DNA of 13,201 nucleotides from positions 1-13,201 of the forward strand of contig CALFER010000044.1 of the NCBI GenBank assembly GCA_937951895.1. The letters are read 5' to 3'. Numbering within the stretch: the first letter of the stretch is position 1; the number at the start of each line of letters is the position of its first letter. The stretch comes from an uncultured bacterium. Lineage in GTDB: Bacteria; CSSED10-310; CALFER01. Below, one piece after another: positions 1-6,134 of this stretch. A program made the position numbers and the translations under genes. The notes under the pieces were generated by a model. It worked only from the letters and a program-made list of their open reading frames with translations, was not told where the DNA came from and did no database searches.

Positions 1-555
1 CGCCAGTTTACTCCGATCAAATCCCATTCCAAGGTGTAGTTGCTCGAACGCTTACACTGCACCGGTCATAAAGGCGGGGTTTGCAAGAAGGATTATGTCC
101 GGGAGGAAAGCCTGGATGAACAGATTGCGGTTGTTTTGAAACAAATCGAGATGTCGGATGAACTTATTGAGATCGTGAAAGAGGCATTGAAGGAGAGCCA
201 GAAGACTCAGGTTGAGTTCCGAATCCAAGCACTCCGCAAGATAGCTGAAAATGAGACAAAGCTCCGTAACAGGTTGGATAAAAGCTATCTCGACAAACTG
301 GATGGGGTGATCTCAGAGTCTGCGTACCAGGAAATGTCTACCAAATGGAAAAACCAGCTCCGAGATCTCGAACGGCAGCGGGAGAAATACAATGACACTG
401 AATTTGACTACTACGAGACCGGAGGAAAAATTCTCGAACTAGCAAAACGTGCCCACCAGCTATATCTTCATGCAGAATCCGACAAAAAACGGAAGATTGT
501 CCAGTTGTTATTCTCGAACTCGGTATTAAACGGGAAAGTCATTGATTTTACATAT

Positions 556-589
556 AAAAAGCCCTTCAACTATATAGCTGAAGGGCTTT
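556..589 (-). terminator. Intrinsic terminator of tRNA-Asn
   Basis: A perfect 11-bp inverted repeat (arms 558-568 and 579-589, AAAGCCCTTCA / TGAAGGGCTTT) is separated by 10 bases that can add two inner pairs. On the minus strand it ends in a run of five T (556-560). It lies 14 bases past the tRNA 3' end, the right place for a tRNA terminator. The same hairpin has a short TTT on the plus strand and could also act on the recombinase remnant. Confidence 0.8.
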
Positions 590-602
590 CCGTTCTATCC
601 AG

Positions 603-675
603 CTCCCCGAGTAGGACTCGAACCTACAGCCTAATGGTTAACAGCCATCCGCTCTGCCGATTGAGCTATCGGGGA
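603..675 (-). tRNA. tRNA-Asn (anticodon GUU)
   Basis: The 73-base minus-strand sequence folds as a full cloverleaf. It has a 7-bp acceptor stem (TCCCCGA with TCGGGGA), a D arm containing AGCTCAATCGGCAGAGC, an anticodon stem GATGG/CCATT with loop CTGTTAA (anticodon GTT at 640-642), and a T arm with GGTTCGAGTCC. The discriminator base is G (603), as in bacterial tRNA-Asn. CCA is not encoded (the next bases are CTG), so CCA must be added by nucleotidyltransferase. The 3' end faces the recombinase remnant, which is the side where integrative elements usually insert. Confidence 0.96.
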
Positions 676-699
676 ATGGCGCCCAAGGCGCAGACCAGT

Positions 700-728
700 C
701 TTATAACCGGTTTTTAAAACCGGTGCAA
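700..728 (-). promoter_or_regulatory. sigma70-type promoter of tRNA-Asn
   Basis: On the minus strand, TTGCAC (-35, 723-728) and TATAAG (-10, 700-705) are exactly 17 bases apart. Transcription would start near 693, leaving a leader of about 18 bases before the tRNA. That leader can form a small GCGCC/GGCGC hairpin (679-691). The -35 begins only 7 bases past the stop codon of the upstream minus-strand gene. Confidence 0.6.
706..724. repeat. 19-bp inverted repeat filling the tRNA promoter spacer
   Basis: The arms ACCGGTTTT (706-714) and AAAACCGGT (716-724) are perfect inverse copies around a single T. The palindrome occupies the -35/-10 spacer and touches the -35 hexamer. It has no T-run, so it is not a terminator for the gene ending at 736. 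It could be an operator or a chance symmetric spacer. Confidence 0.55.
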
Positions 729-735
729 GTACTTT

Positions 736-1977
736 TTATTGATGATTTCGAGGCCGACACAGGACAATCAGCAGCGCCATCACCCCCATCAGCACGGCCG
801 TACCCATCGCCCCTGACGCCGGAACTGCGGGCGGTGTCGAGGTCGGCGTCGGGGATACCTCAGGCGTCGGTATCGGCTCACTGTCAAACCGGAAGATCCA
901 CCGGTCCTCCCCCGCCATCAACCCCATCTCCGCAGTCGGATTCCACTCCACCGCATAAATCCGTAACGTCCGGTTCGTGAAATCCCCTCCCGTCACCGCC
1001 AGCGCATTCGTCACCTCATCCCCATCCCCATCATTGATCATGATCCGGTGATACGGCGTCCACTCCTGCCGCTCCAGAAAAATCCCGATGGTCCCCGATG
1101 TGTTGTAATCCGAATCCCCTCCCATGATCGCCGTATACCAGTCGGGATAATCCAGAATGAACGTCGCCGGCAACGACTGCTGCGTCCACCGGACCACACG
1201 CCCGTTCCCCTTCACCAGCACAAACCGCTTCCCCGAAACGGGACTCATCAGCACGGTGTTCGTGTTGCCGACATAAAAATCATTCCCGTAATACTGCATG
1301 TTGCCCGACGTATCCGGAAAGGTCGATCCGTCCGGATCAAAGACAAAAAAACCATGACACAACGGAGACGTCTGCGTGCATCCGATCACCATGTAATCAC
1401 CATCGGCCTGAAACGCAACCGATATCGGTGCAAACTCATACTGGGCCACATAACTCCCGCCGGAGTAGTCCGCGTAAACCTGAGGCGAATCATACGGATC
1501 ATAACGAACCACCACCAACTGATGACTCGACCCGCTCCCCAGGTTACACGCGATATACGCCGGACCGCCCGGGTCCGAGGGATCCCAGACGATGTCGTAG
1601 AAACTCAGCGGAGTCGAGCCGTGACTTTCGATGTCCGTGATTTCAGCGAGTGTCCCGAATCCGGTTGCGGCGTGCTCGTACCGATAAATATGCGTCCCCC
1701 CGGTGACCAATGCATACGACCCGTCCGGCGCAAACGCCGCCCGATACAGCGATCCGGAAAACACCTGATAACTCAGCGCTCCCGAGGGATGATCATATCG
1801 ATACAGTCCGGTGGTGTTCGCAAGAATCGCATAGTCGCCCTGCGGCCTCCACGTGATCGAACTGTTGTAAAACGACGGATCCGTGGTCGCGCCGGGTGCG
1901 TTCACATCGGTAAACGTCCACCCGAACACAGGGAACTGCAGCCACACCAGCATCACCGACCATATCAGATGTTTCAT
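736..1977 (-). CDS. Secreted beta-propeller-like protein with C-terminal VPASG-type sorting tail
   Basis: 413 residues. The start (ATG, 1975-1977) follows a G-rich ribosome site (GGGAGGGGAGC). Residues 1-20 form a signal peptide with a hydrophobic core. The body repeats short blade-like units of the form xxW/F-P-x-G-D/S-Y-A-hydrophobic followed by an aromatic-rich strand: WRPQGDYAILA, FAPDGSYALVTG, WDPSDPGGPAYIAC, FQADGDYMVIG, MSPVSGKRFVLVKG and WNPTAEMGLMAG. These suggest a WD40/YVTN-like propeller of about seven blades. A short Pro-Thr stalk (PEVSPTPTSTP) follows. The tail is VPASG (385-389), a hydrophobic helix (about 390-407) and basic RPRNHQ. This tripartite tail resembles exosortase/rhombosortase-type CTERM signals (PEP-CTERM, IPTL, VPDSG families), so anchoring or processing at the envelope is likely. 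The ligand or function is unknown; no catalytic motif is visible. A promoter lies upstream at 2040-2068. Confidence 0.85.
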   Translation of the reverse strand: MKHLIWSVMLVWLQFPVFGWTFTDVNAPGATTDPSFYNSSITWRPQGDYAILANTTGLYRYDHPSGALSYQVFSGSLYRAAFAPDGSYALVTGGTHIYRYEHAATGFGTLAEITDIESHGSTPLSFYDIVWDPSDPGGPAYIACNLGSGSSHQLVVVRYDPYDSPQVYADYSGGSYVAQYEFAPISVAFQADGDYMVIGCTQTSPLCHGFFVFDPDGSTFPDTSGNMQYYGNDFYVGNTNTVLMSPVSGKRFVLVKGNGRVVRWTQQSLPATFILDYPDWYTAIMGGDSDYNTSGTIGIFLERQEWTPYHRIMINDGDGDEVTNALAVTGGDFTNRTLRIYAVEWNPTAEMGLMAGEDRWIFRFDSEPIPTPEVSPTPTSTPPAVPASGAMGTAVLMGVMALLIVLCRPRNHQ

Positions 1978-2039
1978 GCTCCCCTCCCTCGCCTCGCCAT
2001 CCCGGGAATCTCGACGTTACAGACCATCCTGCCAATGAA

Positions 2040-2068
2040 ATTGTGGCGATCAATCCACATATTGTCAA
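2040..2068 (-). promoter_or_regulatory. Candidate promoter for the beta-propeller gene
   Basis: A perfect -35 TTGACA (2063-2068, minus strand) is followed after exactly 17 bases by CACAAT (2040-2045, 4/6 of the -10 consensus). The start would be near 2033, giving a 5' leader of about 55 bases before the ATG at 1977. This lies in the 254-base divergent region that otherwise shows no gene. Confidence 0.5.
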
Positions 2069-2132
2069 CCAGCCCCCGCCTGCGCACTCGGTGTGCCTTT
2101 CCAGATAAAATGCGTTTCTATGCCGGTCGAAT

Positions 2133-2161
2133 TCGTCAAGAACCGTCTCTTCATGTATCAT
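2133..2161 (+). promoter_or_regulatory. Candidate promoter for the kinase operon
   Basis: TCGTCA (2133-2138, 4/6 of -35) and TATCAT (2156-2161, 5/6 of -10) stand 17 bases apart on the plus strand. The start would be near 2168, about 64 bases before the kinase ATG. The -35 match is weak and this is offered only as the best candidate in the intergenic region. Confidence 0.35.
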
Positions 2162-2231
2162 AGATGCAGGTCAGTTCAAGGCCGGATGGGTCGAACATGC
2201 CGATCCCGGCCACCTGAATCGAGGCATCACC

Positions 2232-4817
2232 ATGATCAAACCAGACCGTCAGAATCACTCGGCACACCACTCAGCCGGAGACCCGACTCTTTCATCCGGC
2301 GCTGAACCGCAAGCGAACGCTCAGGGGAAAAAGACTGTTCTGCTTCCCGGATCAGTCCTTCTGAACCGGTTCCGGGTCGATCGCCTGATCGCTGAAGGCG
2401 GCATCGGCGCGGTGTATCTCGTGCACCAGATCCCCGACGGCCATCCCTTCGCCGTCAAGATCATCCCGGAAGCCGGCATCCGGAACACCGATACCCGCTG
2501 CTCCTTCATTCATGAACTCCGCCTGTGGATGGACCTCCCCAGCCATCCCAATCTGACCGCCTGCCGGTTTTTCCGATCGATCGACGGGAACATCACGGTT
2601 TTCGCCGAATATGCCTCGAGGGGATCACTGAAAGACTGGATCCGCGGGGATGAACTGACTTCCTTCGCCATGATCCTCGATCTGGCCATCCAGATCGCCC
2701 GCGGCATCCATGCAGCCCACGAATGCGGCGTCATCCACCAGGATATCAAGCCGGCAAATGTTCTGATCTCCGAGAACAGGATCGCAAAAGTCACGGATTT
2801 CGGACTATCAAGAACACTGCATGAGATTCTGCCCGAATCCGGAGACTCGGAAGACCGAACCGATAGTAATCCCGAGGTGAGTGTATCGGGGATGACCCTC
2901 GCGTACTGCTCACCGGAGCAGATCTCCGGGCAGAAAGTCAGCCGGAAAACCGATATCTGGAGCTACGGGGTGCTGCTCCTCGAAATGCTGCTCGGACGAC
3001 TTGACTGGAAGATCGGCGCGGTGGTCGATACGGTTTTCGAACGCCTCCCGCAATCGATCGACGATCCATCGAAACGACGGATGCTGGACCGGCTCAGTGA
3101 CGTTCTCGGCGGCTGCTTTCAGCGCGATCCGCAGAAGCGCTGGAACTCGATGGCCGATATCGAGGATCGCCTGATCGCCGTTTACGAAACCGAATTCGGC
3201 GCAGAGTATCCCAGACCCAGACCATCACTTGCAAAACCCTCGTTTCGTTCCGCGGATTTCTATTCACGCCAGACCATCAATCTGGGGAAATGGGACGACC
3301 CGATGATCTGGCTGAGGCGCGCAAAGCAGATCGCGGGACTGCCGGCCGAGTCGACCGAACCGGATGATCCGTCCGTGTTTGTCTCATCCGCAAGCCGTGC
3401 CCTGAGTGATCTGCAGATTTATGAGAAAGCCGGGGGGATTCTGGAGGAGATCATCGTGAGCGGAGGTCGTGATTTCAGCAAGGATCTCGCATTGCTCAAA
3501 TACAACAAAGCGATGGTGTATCAGGCGGCGAACGATCCCGCCGGAGCGATCGACGAATTCGAGAAAGCTGCACAGTTGTTTCAACAGCAGGCGGATTTCG
3601 ATCAGAATCCCGATGAACACCGATTCTTCGGCGGTTGCTGGAACTCGAAAGCCATCATTCTACAACGGATCGGCCGATTCGACGAGGCACGGGAGGCCTA
3701 TCAGCATGCGTTGAAATCGCCTGAGCGCATGATCGAAAGCGGGAAGCTCACACCACTGCAAGCAAGCCATCATCGCATTCTCCTGAATCTGGCGTCGCTC
3801 GAACTCGTCTGCGGCCACCCGGATCGGGCTCTCGATCTGAGCGATCGGGCAATCGGTGTCCTTTCCTCAAATGACGATTTTCCAAGAACAAATCAGGATC
3901 AGTACGACCTGTCCGTCATGTTGACGCAAAAAGCGCTCTCTCTCGCCGCATTGTCCCGAGAATCGGAAGCCATTTCAGTTCACCGGCAGGCGTTGTCGCT
4001 GGCCGAACGAATCTGCGCGGACGACCCATCGGCCGCCCATCTCCTGCGCCAGGCGCAGGTATTGATCAATCTGATCGGATCACTGACCGGGATCGGCGCA
4101 ATGGATGAGGCATTGTCTGCGGGACGACGTGCCATCAGGATCTGCGAAACGCTCTGCCATGAGCGAGGCATGCCGGAGTGCCTGAACATCCTGTCGATCG
4201 CCTTATCCAACTCGGCGTATGTCATGAACATACTGAGATTGTTCGATGAATCCGAGCAGTGTCTCACGAAATCCCTCGGGATTCTCGAAGACCTGATCTA
4301 TCGCCGAGGTCAACCGGAAAACCTGCCTTCCCTTGTCCGAACCAACTATCTCCTCTACGCTCTGTATCATCAACAAGGGCGCATCGAAGAGGCATCTCAC
4401 CATGCACTCGCGATGAAAGATCTCCTCACGAATACGGGAAACCGTTCCTATATTCCCGATCACGATACGCTGCTGTCCTTAACGGAGTTCTGTCTCGGAG
4501 GAATCGAGTTCAAAAAAGCCGATCCCGTCGCAGCTCTCGAACACTTCCGGCAATCATTGGCCCTCCAGAAACGACTCGTCGAGGAGGAGCATCTCCTCAA
4601 CAATCGGATTGATATGGCCCTGAGTCATTTCTGGATCGCCCGGGTTCTGGCCGAACGCGGAGATCTCGAAGAGGCACGCGTCCATTTCGATCAGGCCATG
4701 CCGATATTGAAAGAAGAGCAACCCCGGAGTGATCGCACCGATATCGAGGATGCGCTCGCGCAAGCGCCGGGAATCGTCAGACTTCTGAGGAGGTATGATC
4801 ATGATCCCGATGCATGA
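2232..4817 (+). CDS. Ser/Thr protein kinase with C-terminal TPR-like repeats
   Basis: 861 residues; GAGG at 2221-2224 sits 7 bases before the ATG. A Hanks-type kinase domain spans about residues 47-316. It has a glycine-rich loop EGGIGAVY (55-62), catalytic Lys76 (FAVKII), alpha-C Glu95, catalytic loop HQDIKPAN (169-176) with Asp171, Lys173 and Asn176, DFG 189-191, SPE 227-229, Asp241 of DIWSYG and Arg303. All catalytic residues are present, so it should phosphorylate proteins on Ser/Thr. Two oddities: the usual HRD is HQD (a non-RD kinase), and the DFG-SPE segment is long (about 36 residues), acidic and Ser-rich. Residues ~415-830 hold about nine helix-turn-helix pairs of TPR type (for example GRFDEAREAYQHAL and GDLEEARVHFDQAM), a protein-binding scaffold. 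No membrane helix is seen, so it is cytoplasmic. Its end overlaps the next gene by 17 bases, implying co-translation with that envelope protein. Substrates are unknown. Confidence 0.93.
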   Translation: MIKPDRQNHSAHHSAGDPTLSSGAEPQANAQGKKTVLLPGSVLLNRFRVDRLIAEGGIGAVYLVHQIPDGHPFAVKIIPEAGIRNTDTRCSFIHELRLWMDLPSHPNLTACRFFRSIDGNITVFAEYASRGSLKDWIRGDELTSFAMILDLAIQIARGIHAAHECGVIHQDIKPANVLISENRIAKVTDFGLSRTLHEILPESGDSEDRTDSNPEVSVSGMTLAYCSPEQISGQKVSRKTDIWSYGVLLLEMLLGRLDWKIGAVVDTVFERLPQSIDDPSKRRMLDRLSDVLGGCFQRDPQKRWNSMADIEDRLIAVYETEFGAEYPRPRPSLAKPSFRSADFYSRQTINLGKWDDPMIWLRRAKQIAGLPAESTEPDDPSVFVSSASRALSDLQIYEKAGGILEEIIVSGGRDFSKDLALLKYNKAMVYQAANDPAGAIDEFEKAAQLFQQQADFDQNPDEHRFFGGCWNSKAIILQRIGRFDEAREAYQHALKSPERMIESGKLTPLQASHHRILLNLASLELVCGHPDRALDLSDRAIGVLSSNDDFPRTNQDQYDLSVMLTQKALSLAALSRESEAISVHRQALSLAERICADDPSAAHLLRQAQVLINLIGSLTGIGAMDEALSAGRRAIRICETLCHERGMPECLNILSIALSNSAYVMNILRLFDESEQCLTKSLGILEDLIYRRGQPENLPSLVRTNYLLYALYHQQGRIEEASHHALAMKDLLTNTGNRSYIPDHDTLLSLTEFCLGGIEFKKADPVAALEHFRQSLALQKRLVEEEHLLNNRIDMALSHFWIARVLAERGDLEEARVHFDQAMPILKEEQPRSDRTDIEDALAQAPGIVRLLRRYDHDPDA
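4787..4793 (+). promoter_or_regulatory. Ribosome binding site GAGGAGG inside the kinase 3' end
   Basis: GAGGAGG ends 1 base before an ATG at 4795 but 7 bases before the ATG at 4801. The latter spacing is normal, so 4801 is taken as the start of the downstream gene. The site lies inside the kinase coding sequence, so the two genes are translationally coupled. Confidence 0.7.
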
Positions 4818-6054
4818 ACGAATCGTCCCGAGTTGGTGTATCGGAATATTCTGCATCCTGATTGTTCTTCCTGTCGGTCAAGCCGCGACGCTCACAGGTC
4901 ACGCATTGCTCGACGGCCAAAGCGACCATTCCGGGATCGTCGTAACGCTGGCCGGATCCCGGACTGTTCCTGCGATCGGATGGGTCGCCTCTCTCATACT
5001 AATACTCATCGTGAGCGGCACACTGACTCGTAAACACTGGAAATCCCGCCTTCCGATCGTTGCCGTTATGGTCCTTGGATGGGGCGTGTTCTCGGGGTAT
5101 TCCCCAATCCGTGAGCAGACGGTGACCACCCCGAGCGGCGAATATGCATTCGAGAACATCGAAGCCGGATACTACAGACTCGAACTGGATCGGAACTGCT
5201 ACGTATCCTCGATGATCGACCCGGTTCATGTGACATCGGACGGTGTTATCGCGGAAACCCGGACGCTGGTCAGCTCGATCCCATCGAACCAAGGCGCGGT
5301 CGCGGGCGCGGTCATGGAGATCCGGACTGCGGAGGCCTTTTATCTGTGGCACTCTCCTCAGCACACCTACACCGGTGATATTGCTTGCCTGTGCAGCGGA
5401 AACGGTGCCGGCGGGTCCGGGTATCTGGCGGATGAGTATGCCGATGGAATCGAGCATGGATACACGTTTCAGATCACTCCGCTCGATCCGCAGGGCGGAG
5501 GTGTGTACCATGATTGGGAACTCAGCGCGACACCTCAGGAGTATGGCTGTTCCGGAACGCTCTCGTTCTACGCGTCCGCCGATTCATTCTACTGCTCGTG
5601 TACCTCTTGCGCAGGCGATATCGGCGGCGCGCCGGGGCATGCCGGTCTTCCCGAAGTCTGCCTCGGGAACCCTCATCAGTCGACTCAGCGCGCGCTCATG
5701 GACATCACCGCCGCTCAGACCGATTACAACAACAATTCATCACCGCACACCTATACCGGTCCGCTGGCGTGCCTGTGCAGCGGAAACGGTGCGGGCACCG
5801 TGCCCTTTCTCTGCAGCAGCCTGGCGGATAATGAAATGTGCGCATACCAGTATCAGACGGGACTGGGCGATTACTCGGAAGGCTCTTACTGGGCCTGGTC
5901 CTGCTCGGCCTACCCGATCGTGTACGGACCAGACTCATCCCTGTCGTTTTACATCGATCAAACCGGCATCATGCGTTCAGACGATCTTGATGGCGCTCCT
6001 GGAGATCCCTCGCTGCCTGTCCACACGCCTCTCCCGGGGGGCTGCTACGATTGA
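4801..6054 (+). CDS. Envelope protein: carboxypeptidase-regulatory-like fold with membrane hairpin and two pseudopilin-like domains
   Basis: 417 residues from ATG 4801 (an earlier ATG at 4795 is too close to the ribosome site). Residues 1-28 are a signal peptide (IGIFCILIVLP, then GQAA). Residues 30-52 (LTGHALLDG...SGIVVTL) and 105-135 (TTPSGEYAFENIEAGYYRLEL) read as the two halves of a carboxypeptidase-regulatory-like beta-sandwich. Between them lie two hydrophobic helices (about 58-74 and 84-101) joined by basic TRKHWKSR, predicting a hairpin with its loop in the cytoplasm. Residues 162-291 and 292-417 are two copies of a domain resembling the type IV pilin/pseudopilin globular part: NQGAVAGAVMEIRTAEAFY, YTGDIACL, GYTFQITP, LSFYASAD; then ALMDITAAQTDY, YTGPLACL, LSFYIDQTGIMR. 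Each carries a CLCSGNGAG motif. The usual pilin N-terminal cleavage/methylation helix is absent. Fold assignments come from motif reading, not a search; the role is unknown, but co-expression with the kinase suggests a linked envelope function. Confidence 0.85.
   Translation: MIPMHERIVPSWCIGIFCILIVLPVGQAATLTGHALLDGQSDHSGIVVTLAGSRTVPAIGWVASLILILIVSGTLTRKHWKSRLPIVAVMVLGWGVFSGYSPIREQTVTTPSGEYAFENIEAGYYRLELDRNCYVSSMIDPVHVTSDGVIAETRTLVSSIPSNQGAVAGAVMEIRTAEAFYLWHSPQHTYTGDIACLCSGNGAGGSGYLADEYADGIEHGYTFQITPLDPQGGGVYHDWELSATPQEYGCSGTLSFYASADSFYCSCTSCAGDIGGAPGHAGLPEVCLGNPHQSTQRALMDITAAQTDYNNNSSPHTYTGPLACLCSGNGAGTVPFLCSSLADNEMCAYQYQTGLGDYSEGSYWAWSCSAYPIVYGPDSSLSFYIDQTGIMRSDDLDGAPGDPSLPVHTPLPGGCYD
5284..6051 (+). 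repeat. Tandem duplication inside the envelope protein gene (two units of 384 bases)
   Basis: A 23-base block is identical at 5386-5408 and 5770-5792, exactly 384 bases (128 codons) apart. The surrounding protein motifs (PQHTYTG/SPHTYTG, ACLCSGNGAG, LSFY) align at the same offset. The units run roughly 5284-5670 and 5671-6051. Outside the conserved block the copies have diverged strongly. Confidence 0.7.
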
Positions 6055-6066
6055 GTCGCCTGGCTT

Positions 6067-6095
6067 TTGAATGATCGCATCTCCTCTGATATGCT
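6067..6095 (+). promoter_or_regulatory. Candidate promoter for tldD-tldE
   Basis: TTGAAT (6067-6072) and TATGCT (6090-6095) are 17 bases apart, each matching 4 of 6 consensus bases. The start would be near 6102, about 33 bases before the tldD ATG. It lies in the 80-base gap after the envelope gene. No clear terminator is seen in that gap, so read-through from upstream is also possible. Confidence 0.35.
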
Positions 6096-6134
6096 CCCTG
6101 ACGTGTGTACGACTCTCGTGAAAGGAACATCCGT

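Larger units (their letters stand above)
3..717 (+). pseudogene. Degenerate C-terminal part of a large serine recombinase (resolvase/integrase family)
   Basis: Serine recombinases of this class cut and rejoin DNA at att sites. What survives here is the C-terminal DNA-binding part. The open frame from 40 (TTG) begins within the second half of the zinc ribbon (HCTGHKGGVC), then YVREE, then a long charged helical stretch (about residues 50-135 of the open frame) typical of the family's coiled coil, then a closing FTYKKPF motif. The catalytic serine domain would lie outside the window. An in-frame TAG stands at 37-39. Bases 3-44 in another frame read PVYSDQIPFQGVVA, which resembles the segment just before the first zinc-ribbon CxxC. 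That CxxC and about 20 codons are missing, so a deletion plus frameshift is likely. The frame runs on through the tRNA terminator and antisense to the tRNA before stopping at 715-717, so the last ~45 residues are not a real protein end. The region is more A+T-rich than the rest. Family assignment is good; the break-point reading is inference. Confidence 0.75.

Noticed and set aside
603..675. A duplicated tRNA 3' end (att repeat) elsewhere in the window
   Set aside because: No second copy of the T-arm/acceptor segment was seen in the rest of the window, so no att pair can be claimed.
595..717. Recombinase tail reading SSPSRTRTYSLMVNSHPLCR as a novel C-terminal extension
   Set aside because: This is the antisense translation of tRNA-Asn, a known artefact, not a protein domain.
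1048..2163. Plus-strand open frame of 371 codons opposite the beta-propeller gene
   Set aside because: It is Arg/Pro/His-rich without any recognisable motif and runs antisense to a gene with signal peptide, repeats and a sorting tail. It is a shadow of the G+C-rich codon usage.
6105..6134. GTG 6105 as tldD start
   Set aside because: It has no ribosome site at a good distance, and the family alignment begins near the ATG at 6135, which has AAAGGAA 8 bases upstream.
6055..6134. A small peptide-precursor gene for TldD/TldE
   Set aside because: The 80-base gap has no open frame with ribosome site of useful length, and neither does the gap after tldE.
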